NCBI RefSeq assembly: GCF_000281045.1
Contig: NW_008246075.1
Coordinates: forward strand, 946,879 to 996,223
Reading direction: 5' to 3'
DNA: 49,345 nucleotides
From: Saprolegnia diclina VS20
Lineage: Eukaryota; Oomycota; Saprolegniomycetes; Saprolegniales; Saprolegniaceae
The notes below the pieces were generated by a model. The model was not told the origin of the DNA and did no database searches. It was given only the letters and a program-made list of their open reading frames with translations. Position 1 is the stretch's first letter, and each line of letters begins with the position of its first letter. Shown here piece by piece: positions 1-9,127 of the stretch. Both the position numbers and the translations under genes were made by a program.

Positions 1-1247
1 ACAGCGATGGCCGTTTCGACGATGGCGTCGAGGCTAGCACCCGTGTCGGCCGCGACAGCGATGACAGCGGCTTGCTGGGGCGTGGCACCAGCTTCAATCG
101 CCGCCTGGATGACTTCAAGCACCGGGGCAGGCGTAGCATCGGTCGACGAGTCGGTGCCATAGGACGAGACGACATGCTCAGATGGGTGCCACGTAGACTG
201 GAAAGCCAATGCGACAGATGGAACAAGGTCCGTGTCCACACCGGCAGCAATGACGGCAGAAGTGATCTCGTCATTCGTCGAGGTGTTCGTCACATCGTAA
301 AGAATCGAGCGGATTTGGCTTTCAGTTGCTCCAGCATCCGTTGCCGATTGCACGACGTCTTGGTTGTCCCACCAGAGATGGTCAATGCTGCCCCAGCCAC
401 CGACCATTGGTGCAATCATAGGCTCTTCGAGATCTTCGATCGGCGAGTCATAGACGAAGAGACTGCCGCTCTCCGAACCGGAAGCCGACGCAATTGCAGA
501 AGCCACGGCTGAGGCAATGGAGGACGCTACCGAGGCAGGTGCACCTGCTTCAATAATGGCGGCTTGGACATCGTCGGGCGAGCCGCCAGAGTTGACGACG
601 ACGGCAATTGCCGCGGCCTGGCCAAGACTGGCCCCGTTATCAAGTGCGGCCTGGATAATCTCGGCGATCGGAGCTGGTGCGCCAGCCGCACTGCTCGCAG
701 CACTGGCGACGCTCACGGCATCCGACGGGTTGACACCGGCCGCCAAGGCAACGGCAACAAGGTCGCTGCCCGTGACGCCCGACGACGCAGCATCGGCAAC
801 CGCAGCGGCCTGGGCCGGCGACGCACCAGCATCTTGGGCGGCTTCGATCACGTCTGTGATAGGAGCACTGGTGACGGCATCGGCACCCGAGCCCGCCGCC
901 GAGTTGGCAGCCGATGCGACTGCAGCGGCAATCGACGGGTCAACGCCAGTAGCGATCGCAGTTTCGATGATAGCGCTGAAGCTGGCACCCGTGTCGGCCG
1001 CGACAGCGATGACAGCGGCTTGCTGGGGCGTGGCACCGGCTTCAACCGCCGCCTGGATGACGTCGACGATCGGGGCCGGGCCAGTCGAGGATGACTTGGT
1101 GTCGTCAGTTGAGGGGGTGTACGACGTCGACGCAGCGCCCTCGGAGCCGGTCGATAGGTTGTTATCGGAAGATTCTTGGGCGTTGACTTGAACGGTACGG
1201 GCGGCGACAAAGAGGAGGCCAACGACTGCGACACGAGAAAGCTTCAT
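1..1247 (-). CDS. Secreted Ala/Ser-rich repeat protein (3' end outside window)
   Basis: Open frame from ATG at 1247 down to the window edge without a stop (at least 415 residues). The N-terminus MKLSRVAVVGLLFVAARTVQ is a typical secretion signal with probable cleavage after VNA or VNAQ, so the protein should be exported to the wall or medium. A Ser/Thr/Asp-rich linker (about 24-56) is followed by Ala-rich modules of about 65-70 residues, each starting P-[IV]-x-[DE]-[VI]-I-x-A-A and continuing with G-A-[TS]-x-x-Q-A-A and G-V-[DN]-P-[SD]. Three modules sit at about 59-255. A Trp/Asp-rich spacer follows, and another module begins near residue 375, almost identical at DNA level to the first. No catalytic motif is visible. 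I do not recognise the family; a structural or adhesive extracellular protein is a guess. Plus-strand frames across this region are antisense shadows. Confidence 0.8.
   Translation of the reverse strand, partial: MKLSRVAVVGLLFVAARTVQVNAQESSDNNLSTGSEGAASTSYTPSTDDTKSSSTGPAPIVDVIQAAVEAGATPQQAAVIAVAADTGASFSAIIETAIATGVDPSIAAAVASAANSAAGSGADAVTSAPITDVIEAAQDAGASPAQAAAVADAASSGVTGSDLVAVALAAGVNPSDAVSVASAASSAAGAPAPIAEIIQAALDNGASLGQAAAIAVVVNSGGSPDDVQAAIIEAGAPASVASSIASAVASAIASASGSESGSLFVYDSPIEDLEEPMIAPMVGGWGSIDHLWWDNQDVVQSATDAGATESQIRSILYDVTNTSTNDEITSAVIAAGVDTDLVPSVALAFQSTWHPSEHVVSSYGTDSSTDATPAPVLEVIQAAIEAGATPQQAAVIAVAADTGASLDAIVETAIA
39..1040. repeat. Near-identical direct repeat inside the repeat-protein gene, 948 bases apart
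   Basis: A block at about 39-112 recurs at about 987-1060 with only a few substitutions; the first 50 or so bases (39-90 versus 987-1038) are essentially identical. The spacing of 948 bases is 316 codons, so the copies lie in the same reading frame and encode the same module. Confidence 0.8.
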
Positions 1248-2689
1248 AGTTGATAAGACGAGGCGGGGGACAGACACCGACGACGGAGAAGGCAGAGATC
1301 GAAGTGAGCTCTGGGGCGCAAAATGCGAGATGGAGTCGTCGGTCGTCGCACCGCACTTTCATGGTCTTCTACAGTCCCATTACTCGAACGCTATATAACG
1401 TATCTCGCGTCGGCAACCTTTGCGCCGCCTTCTTTTCGAACGTTAAGGACGATGGTGGCATATCCAAGCACCATACTTTGCGCAAGCTTGAGCAATCTAG
1501 GACGCGACTGTTTGTGCAAGCCAATCGATAGGGCGTAAAGTTCCACGTTTCTTTTTACAAAGACCAAAGGACGCTTAGCGGGTCTGCTCGGACGGCAGTG
1601 AGGAAGGGCCACCTTTACTCAGCTGTTGTACTTGGTCGACCAAGCGCTTACTCGGATATTGCTTGAGGTGTAAACCCAAGCGTTTTTGACAGTGCTCCGA
1701 GAAGCTCGCGCTTATCGTCGCTCCAGTCTCTTGGATCACTGTCAAGATCGCCTGTGGCTCTGAGCTATAGGCTTGGTGTGGGAGCGATTTGGCGGGGGCT
1801 GCAGTCATTGGCTGGTTTACGAAACCGTCGGATGTGATTGGCTCGCAAAATAACGGTATTCTATTGGCCATAATGTTTTATAATTCTACCAACCACAGAT
1901 CGCTTGAATACTGGCCAATCGGTGGTCCGCGTAGAGCGTAGCCAGTCATTTCTTTGGAAATTCACGCTGATGTTCATTTCGAATTCGCTGTTGTAGGTAG
2001 CAAGTCATAGGTAGCGTCCAAGGGAACCAATGATGGTTGAAAACAAGCGTATGTCTGAGTGATGAGGACAACAGTTTCCTGAGGTTTTCTACTGCTTCGT
2101 GTGATGATCCACTTTTTATATGGTTATTCCGACTCAAGTCATGGGGATACAATAAAAGACTACGATGATCTGATGAATTCCGTACACACCATTGCATATA
2201 CTGCGTCCAAATGCCAATGACGATCTCAACTAAACAACATATACCTCTGAATTCCGTCGTGTGGAAAAAATTTCGGGTACCAGCTGAGGCATCTTTTCCA
2301 TTTTAGTAGTTTACACTCGAATAAAACCCATCAATCAAAACCTTCAAAACACAATCGCAGTCCTTGATCGATACCTCGTCCCACATCCCGCAGCCCGCAG
2401 AACACCTTTACTTGATGCAGGCGGAGGCTGCAGCACGGCGCGCATTTCACTAGAGCCGTCTCGAGCACCGAGCAGCAGGTGGCAAATCGAAACACTAGTT
2501 GAAGCAGAGCATTGATCTTTGATCATTGCATTTCGCGTGATACAAACGACTGCGTTCAGGACGAGCAAGAGGACAAGCTGCACCGCGATGCCGGTGCCCA
2601 TATATGGCGCGCAATTTGGGCAAAGAAACGGCACCGATGCGATCTTGGAGGGACGTGCCAACTGCATTTGACGAGCGCCACATACAATA
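1248..2689. other. Intergenic region, AT-richer than the genes, with CCAAT boxes
   Basis: No convincing conserved gene. It holds ATTGG/CCAAT pentamers at 1807, 1837, 1863 and 1915 and two minus-strand ATG frames. One is listed separately (1575-1871). The other (1946-2197, 83 codons) has no recognisable feature. The right half (about 1860-2690) is markedly AT-richer than flanking genes and could be decayed mobile DNA or simply a promoter region. Confidence 0.5.
1575..1871 (-). CDS. Small hypothetical protein, 98 aa
   Basis: True ATG at 1871, stop at 1575-1577, single exon. The composition is even, not the Arg- or Ala-heavy pattern of antisense shadows, and it contains a plausible helical stretch (ILTVIQETGATISASF). 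A CCAAT box lies about 44 bases upstream (1915-1919). I recognise no family. It might be an exon of a larger gene, a transposon remnant, or chance. Confidence 0.3.
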   Translation of the reverse strand: MANRIPLFCEPITSDGFVNQPMTAAPAKSLPHQAYSSEPQAILTVIQETGATISASFSEHCQKRLGLHLKQYPSKRLVDQVQQLSKGGPSSLPSEQTR

Positions 2690-4516
2690 ATGGCCGACGA
2701 CGACCCGTACAACTTTACCATCGACATTCCTGGCGCTTCTCGCGCCAAGTCCAAGTACGACGACGCGTCCAACGAGTCGAGCGACGACGGGAGTGAGGCG
2801 GATGCGTCGGTCTCGCCGCCAAAAGCCAAAGCCAAAGTCAAAGCGAAGGCCAAAGCCGCGCCGGCCAAGGCGGCAAGTCAGTCGAACGCCCTTGATAAGG
2901 CCAAGAATTTTCTCTCCAAGTACTCCAAGCCGATCGAGAAGCCTGCGCGGCGGTACGAGATGCTTCTCTCGTAGATGTATTGCAACGTTTGGTAGGCGCG
3001 TGACCTTGGACGACAGCGACGACGACGATGAGGAGGACGAGGCGTCCGTGGAGCCGCCCAAGAAGGCGCCAGTGTCGCGTTACGACGACGATGTGAGCGA
3101 CAGCTTGGACGCGCCGCCGACGCGCTCCAAGGTCACGCTCGACGACATTAGCATGGACGAGTCCGAGGACGAGCCGGCACGGCAACCGACAATTACGGTT
3201 CCGACAGCGGTGCCCAAGGTGCAGCCAGCTCCGTCGACGCATCCAGTCGTCGAGAGAGCGCGACCAGCCGCCGACAGCGACGACGAGGACCCGCCGTCGT
3301 TCCACGATGCGTCCGAGGACGACCCGCCGCCGACTTATGTTCCAGCGGCCAAACCCACTCTGACTCTACCCAAGCAAGAGGAGGGAAGCGACGTCTATGA
3401 CGACGACGACGTGGTCGACGAGGCGTCAATGGTCGAGGAAGAGGACGACGATGCAACCACCACGACCACTGTAGTGCCACCCAAAGCCAGCGAGCCACCA
3501 ACGTTCGACTACTCGATGGAGTTTTCCCAAGACGACTACGACGATGGCCCTAAGGCTGCGACGACGACTATCGCGACGCCGAGCGCGGTGCAGCCCATGG
3601 TCACTGACACGAGCGACGATGACAACTACGGAGATGAGTCCTTCGCAATCAGCGAGCCCGTCGTCGAGCGCGTCACCAAGGAGCCGAGCGAAGACTATGG
3701 CGACGAGTCGTTTGCCGCGAGCGAGCCCGCCGCGCCGGCACAGGACGAGGCACCTGCGTACGACGACGAGTCGTTTCAAGAGGCGTCCGTCGATCTTGTC
3801 GTCGCACCATCACCTGCAGTCATGGCGCCGATTCCGGTGCCTGCCGTGATCGCGCCAGCACCGACGCTTCCAACTCCTCGTCCATTGGTGGAGCCCACGG
3901 TGACACTACCTGTGGCAACGACCTCGACCTCGCTGCCTGTGGCGCCAGCAGTCGAGGCCAGCCGCCCGCGTATCACAATCGTGCGCGAGTATGAGCTTCC
4001 GGAGCGGCCAAAGGCAGAGATGAAGGATGCGAGTACGCAATATACGGGCAACCACGTCCAGATCCAGGCCGACTTGGGCTCGCAGAGCGCTCCAACGCCG
4101 CCGCTGGAGCCGCCGCTGGAGCCACCGCAGTCAGCACCGACATGGCAGCCACCGCGTGAAGCGTCGCAGGCATCGTCGCAGTTTGCTCAGGCGCCGGTAC
4201 CACCGCTCTTGAACGTCTCGCTCACCGGGTCGTCAGTTTATCGCCATCAGCTGGCGCAGATCCAGCTGCAGATTCGCCGCAAGCGGCTTGAGACTGACCG
4301 CTTGCTGCGCGAGTCGTCGGCCTTTCGGTACACGTCGCACGACGAGACGGACAAGGTAGTCCTTCATCTGGTGCAGGCTTGTCATGGTTATCGGTGTAGT
4401 TTGTGAGCTTGAACCGCCCGCGTAAGCTCGCGCTCTGGGAGGCGCTCATGCAAGTGGACCCGAGTATGAGCCAAGAGCAAGCCATGAAGATCGAAGCACT
4501 CTCCAAGTCGGCGTAG
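2690..4516 (+). CDS. Acidic, disordered protein with YGDESF repeats and a C-terminal helical domain
   Basis: Exons 2690-2952, 2996-4355, 4400-4516; introns of 43 and 44 bases (GTACGA..TAG, GTAGTC..TAG); 579 aa. Start MADDDPYNF. An early Lys/Ala tract (about 45-62) is followed by long Asp/Glu/Ser/Pro-rich low-complexity sequence with at least three copies of a [YD]-[GD]-D-E-S-F motif (for example DNYGDESFAISEP and DYGDESFAASEP). The conserved-looking part is the last 110 residues: charged helices around QLAQIQLQIRRKRLETDRLL, completed by exon 3 (FVSLNRPRKLALWEALMQVD). I cannot assign a family. Y-x-D-x-F repeats with a C-terminal helical region occur in some centrosomal or ciliary proteins, but that link is weak. 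Its stop lies 18 bases from the stop of the convergent next gene. Confidence 0.85.
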
Positions 4517-4534
4517 CACATCTCACATTGATAG

Positions 4535-4912
4535 CTAGTTAAAGTCGCAGGCGTCGTAGACACCCGGCACCATCGTGTTGACCTTTTCCGCAATCGCCAT
4601 GACGATACCGCTGCGATACGATGAGACGCCCTTGGACTTGAGCCAGTGCCAGAAAGCGTCGCAGTGCGTCGGGCAGTCGATTGGCTCGTCGGTCTCGTCG
4701 TCGTTGCGCTTGAGCTGGAGGAACTTGCCAATGAGCTGGAACGTGTTGGTCACTTGGTCGGCCACGTCGTCGCCGCCCGCGAGCTTCTTGGCGGCCGCGG
4801 GGCCAATGCCCGGAACCTCTGTGAGGACGCCCGTCAAGGGCGCGCGGAGGAAGTCGGCGAGCGTGTCCTCGGCGATGCGCGACTTCTCGGGGTTGTAGCC
4901 GTCGTCTGCCAT
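4535..4912 (-). CDS. BAF-like helix-hairpin-helix protein
   Basis: Single exon, 125 aa, ATG at 4912 (a TTG two codons earlier is not needed). Residues 24-48 contain a helix-hairpin-helix, with core PGIGPAAAKKLAGG at 34-47. This is followed by FQLIGKFLQLK (58-68) and a C-terminal CDAFWHWLKSKG (84-95). The order GIG-x(4)-KKL, then a G-x-F-L-x-LK helix, then an F-x-x-W-L-K helix is that of barrier-to-autointegration factor, a small dimeric protein that bridges double-stranded DNA and tethers chromatin to the nuclear envelope. Length is a little above the roughly 90 aa of animal BAF because of a longer N-terminus and an Asp/Glu insertion (about 70-80). Assignment rests on motif pattern only. It converges on the acidic-protein gene with an 18-base gap. 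Confidence 0.8.
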   Translation of the reverse strand: MADDGYNPEKSRIAEDTLADFLRAPLTGVLTEVPGIGPAAAKKLAGGDDVADQVTNTFQLIGKFLQLKRNDDETDEPIDCPTHCDAFWHWLKSKGVSSYRSGIVMAIAEKVNTMVPGVYDACDFN

Positions 4913-5733
4913 CTCCAAGCGAAATTTAGAAATCCCAATCTATTTTTTATCTCCAAAACATACCAGCATACTCAATGCAAGCTATCGGACAGTATTTAAA
5001 TAAGCTTGCCCAGCCACATACAACAACCAAGACACGAGGGCTTCCGCAAGGCCATTGGCGCCCGCCGAGATCTTGGCTCCTCGTCGCAACGGCGAGAACG
5101 TTGGAAGCAGCACGAGCGAGAGCCGCGCCGTGGACGTACGACGGGTGGAGGCGGCAGGCGGCGAAGCCCGTAGCGCTAGCTGGTGGCAGCTACCGGCGCG
5201 AAGACGCGGAGCCATGCAGGCACCCCGAGAGAATGGGCGGCGGCAGTTTGGGCGGGCAGACAGCCCACGCAATTCGTTGACAGGGCGCGCACTGCACCTG
5301 CCCATCAGAATTGCAGCAAAGCAGTAAAGCAGTTGGAGCATTGGCGCTGGCTACTGTGGCCCACCGAGTAGCCGGCGCCAATGCTCCAACTGCTTTGCAC
5401 GCTACGAAGAACGAGCAGATTCCGTCGCGCAAGTCGGTTGGATGCGTGGCAGCTGCGGCGCCAGGATCGTCGCTTTGAGCTGCTACGATCGCGCGGCAAT
5501 GCAGCTAGGAATGGTGCATCGCCATGCAATGCCATAGCTCGAAGCATCGTACTGTCTGGGTGTGATAGCGGGTGCGCGGTCCGAGCTTGAAGTTCAAGGC
5601 GGGGGCCACGTTATACCCACGTGAGCACGTCCTAATTAGGCGTCGCGATCGTGTCTCTTCGATACAGGCGGGATTCGGATGTTGCCGTTGGGCAGCGACG
5701 TCCTTGGCACGTGAATGGCATTTGCACTTTAGC
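4913..5733. other. Intergenic region upstream of the GH3 gene
   Basis: Shared upstream region of the divergent BAF-like and GH3 genes. The only clear structure is the long inverted repeat at 5326-5396. Short frames on both strands here look like GC-rich noise. Confidence 0.6.
5326..5396. repeat. Long hairpin: 30-base arms, 11-base loop, one mismatch
   Basis: The left arm 5326-5355 (begins AAAGCAGTTGGAGCATTGG) and right arm 5367-5396 (ends CCAATGCTCCAACTGCTTT) are reverse complements except for one T/C position. The loop is 5356-5366 (GTGGCCCACCG). If the right strand pairing is read as RNA, the mismatch can pair as G-U. No coding sequence overlaps it. Confidence 0.95.
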
Positions 5734-8026
5734 ATGGTCTACCCCCCGCAGCACGCTGACGTCGAAGCGCGCGTCCGCGACCTCGTCGCCTCCATGGTAC
5801 CGACGCTGTCTCGTCGTCTGTCATCTTCATGATGCGTCGTAGGACCTCGATGCCCTCGTGGGCCAAATGACGCAGCTCGACATTTCGATGCTGCTCAACG
5901 ACGACGACAAGACGATCAACGTCGAGAAGGTCCGCCACTTTGCGAAGCTCAAGATTGGCTCGTACCTCAACAGCCCGTTCAACGGCGGCCCGGCGGCCGA
6001 CGGCAAGCTCGGCTACTCGACCGACGAGTGGCGCCACATCCTCGAGACGATCCAGTCGATCCACATGGAAGAGAACGACGGGCACCCGATTGTGTACGGC
6101 ATCGACTCGGTGCACGGCGCGATTTACGTGCGCGACGCGGTCGTCTTTGGCCAGCAGATCAACGGCGCGGCGACGTTCAACCCGGCGCTCGTGCGCGAGA
6201 TGGGCCGCATCACGGGCTACGACACGGAGGCCGCGGGCATCCCGTGGATCTTTGCGCCGATCCTGGACGTCTCCAAGAACCCGCTGTGGCCGCGCACGTT
6301 TGAGACGTTTGGCGAGGACCCGCTTTTGGTCGGCGTCATGGGCGCCGCGATCGTCGAAGGCATGCAGAGCAACCCGCAGACGGCCGCGTGCCTCAAGCAC
6401 TTTATCGGGTACTCGAAGAGCAGCCTTGGCCACGACAAGGACCCGGTCACGATCTCGGATTACGAGCTTTTGAACCACTTTGCACTGCCATTTCGCATGG
6501 CGATCGAAGCCGGCGCCAAGACCATTATGGAAAACTACGTGTCGGTCAACGACGTGCCGACCATGATCAACACGAAGCTCATGAACGACCTGCTGCGCCA
6601 TGACATGCAGTACGAAGGCATGGTGGTGACGGACTGGGACGAGATCAACAACCTCCACACGGCCCACCGCGTCGCCAAGTCCAAGGCCGACGCGGTCCGC
6701 CTCGCGCTCACGCGCACCTCGATCGACATGAGCATGGTGCCATTCGAAACGACGTTTATCGAGCACGCTAAAGCGCTTGTCGCTGCGCAGCCCGAGCTCG
6801 AGGCCCGCCTGCGCGAGTCGGTTGCCCGCATTGTGCGCCTCAAGGTGGACCTCGGCTTGTACGAGACGCCGGTGCCCGGCGCCGGCAACATGGTCGGCCG
6901 CGACGATGGCAAGGCGGCGGCGCTGGCGATGGCGCACGAGTCGATTGTGCTCTTGGAAAACAAGGAAAATGTGCTGCCGCTGCCCAAGGACGCCAGCGTC
7001 TTTGTCACGGGCCATGCGGCCGACAATGTCGGGTACCTCTGCGGCGGCTGGACGGTGCAGTGGCAGGGCGTCTCTGGCAACCACCAGTTTGCCCACGGCG
7101 TCTCGCTCAAGGACGGCGTGTCGCGCCTCTCGCCCACCGCCACGTATTTCAACGGTCTGGCTGCGGACGGTAGCATCTCGGATATGGACACGGTCTTGGC
7201 GCATGCGTCGGCGGCCGCGTACACGATTGTGACGGTCGGCGAAGGCTCGTACTGCGAAAAGCCGGGCGACATTGCGAGCCTCGACTTGCCTCTCGGTCAG
7301 CGGGAGTATGTGCGCCAGATTGCTGCGACCGGCACCAAGGTCATCCTCGTGCTTATTCAGGGCCGCCCGCGCCTCCTCCACGGCCTCGTCGACGATGTGC
7401 ATGCGGTCGTGCATGCGATGCTGCCGGGCGAGGTCGGTGGCCAAGCTATTGCCGACATTGTGTTTGGCGACGTCAACCCAAGCGGCCGCCTCCCGATCAC
7501 ATACCCAAAGGACCATGCCAACATCCTCGCGCAGTACAACCGCCGCACGATGGTGCGGATCACGGACCAGGACATTGGCGTCGAGTGGCCGTTTGGCTCT
7601 GGTCGCAGCTACACGAGCTTTGCGTACAGCGACTTCAGCGTGAGCAAGACGGTGCTCGAGAGCGTCGACGACACGGTCGACGTGCGCGTGACGGTGACCA
7701 ACACGGGCCCCATGGCGGGCAAGGACGTGGTCATGCTCTTTGTGACGCAGCCGTTCCGGACGATGGCTGTGCCCGAAGTCAAGCAGCTCAAGAAATTTGA
7801 AAAGATTGCGCTCGAGGTTGGCGAGAGCCGCGTCGTGACGATGACGCTTGGCTTTTGCGACGTTAGCGTCTTTGCGCCGCAGATTGGCGCCGGCTTCAAG
7901 CGCGTGGCCGAGGCCGGCGACTTTGTCGTGATGCTGCAGCCCGAGACGCACGTCGACGTGTATAGCGACAGCTGGACGCACCCGCTCGCGGCTTCGTTTT
8001 CGGTCGCGTGCGACCTCGAGCAGTAA
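5734..8026 (+). CDS. Glycoside hydrolase family 3 beta-glucosidase
   Basis: Exons 5734-5796 and 5843-8026 with one 46-base intron (GTACCG..TAG); 748 aa. Hydrolyses beta-linked glucosides with retention of configuration. The N-terminal TIM-barrel domain shows the family signatures: YGIDSVHG, FAPILDVSKNPLWPRTFETF followed by GEDP, KHFIGYS, and VVTDWDEI with the catalytic nucleophile Asp285. The C-terminal alpha/beta sandwich contains ENKENVLPLP and the FGDVNPSGRLPITYP motif, then a fibronectin-III-like end with FGSGRSYTSF. Length is typical of bacterial-type BglX-like enzymes. No clear signal peptide is seen from this ATG, so it is either intracellular or the true 5' exon lies further upstream. 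The 872-codon minus frame over it is an antisense shadow. Confidence 0.95.
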
Positions 8027-9127
8027 GCCTCTTCGTTGAATGTATGACCCCGTTGCATGTTGCTTGGTGGCAAGCGTTGATATGGTCGTCGTCGTCGTTG
8101 GCGTCAGCACACCCAGTAGCACCAAGATTCGCGCGGGATGGGCGATCGACACGCGTGGCGCGGTGGCGTCGGCGTCGGCGGCGGAAGAGCATTGGGCGTT
8201 GAGGCTTGTGCTCGTCGTCGTCGCGATGGTCGACGCCTTGTTGTTGTCGGCAGCATCGGCGGCGAGATGCGGCGCAAATCCCGCAATCCATGCGGCCGGC
8301 GATATCAAGTGGCCAGAGAATCGGCCGTGGAACCCTCCGTGGGACATGACGTGGCAGCGCGCCGCAGCTACTTATTGAGGTCTCAAGTGCTTGGGGAGCT
8401 CTTCAAGGTCGTTTGGCGGAGGGGGCCCGGTCCTACTTAGTCCAACGGTGCACCTAGGACAGGTCGAGATTCTGAAGCCGTGCGCAAAACGCACCCAAGA
8501 CGCGCGTCGACGGCGGCGTCTTTTCGAAGCTCCTTGGGCCTTCTGGAAAGATCGCGCGCCGGCTTTTATGCACTGGATTCCGCAAGCCTGTGCGACCTGG
8601 TGCTCTAACGTACCGCGTGGGCTTCAACGCGTCGAGTGCTTGCATCTCGTCGGCGTACGCTCGCATGTGCTGGCGGGGATGTGAGAGTGGCGCGAGCGCA
8701 GCTTCAAGCTTTGCATCAGCGCCGATTGCCACGTATTTGGTTTGAGATCGATCATTAAATTGCATCGTCTTGACGTTTGTATGCAACCGTTAAAAAATTC
8801 GTGTGGCGCCGCTGTCCCATGAGATTCGTTCCGTGCCCCGGGTCCCCCCACGCCGCGGATGCATGTGGAACCTTTGGCCGCGACATAGAAACACCCAATA
8901 CAACAGGCGCCAAGAGCGTTTGGTAATCGCGCCGTGTCCCAGGACCCCGGGGCGGGGGCCCCACGGTATCCTGGGCAGCCACGGACCGGCGCATCCTGAT
9001 TGGCTGCGCGATTGCGAAGCGAAGGTTTGGGACCGGTGGCGACAGAATTCATTTGTCTGCGGAGCTGCCACCTGCCGCCGCTTCGATCCCAATCGCCCGC
9101 GCTTCTTCGTCGTCCATTGCCAGCAAC
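8027..9127. other. Intergenic region with GC-rich palindromic stretches and a CCAAT box
   Basis: Contains the small minus-strand frame listed separately and GC-rich imperfect inverted repeats at about 8937-8983 (CCCAGGA ... TCCTGGG flanking a GGGGC/GCCCC core). An inverted CCAAT (ATTGG, 8999-9003) lies about 125 bases upstream of the next start codon. Confidence 0.5.
8454..8765 (-). CDS. Small hypothetical protein, 103 aa
   Basis: ATG at 8765, single exon, stop at 8454-8456. The composition looks protein-like: MQFNDRSQTKYVAIGADAK at the start, then a helical stretch about residues 16-50 and a basic, Pro-rich tail. No signal peptide, membrane segment or family motif is seen. It lies between the GH3 gene and the CNB/carrier gene on the opposite strand. 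Possibly a real lineage-specific gene; not certain. Confidence 0.4.
   Translation of the reverse strand: MQFNDRSQTKYVAIGADAKLEAALAPLSHPRQHMRAYADEMQALDALKPTRYVRAPGRTGLRNPVHKSRRAIFPEGPRSFEKTPPSTRVLGAFCARLQNLDLS

Noticed and set aside
517-1191. 224-codon plus-strand Ala-rich frame
   Set aside because: Antisense of the repetitive secreted-protein gene; the minus frame has the signal peptide and extends to the window edge.
5729-8347. 872-codon minus-strand open frame
   Set aside because: Antisense to the GH3 enzyme, with the same cause and composition bias.
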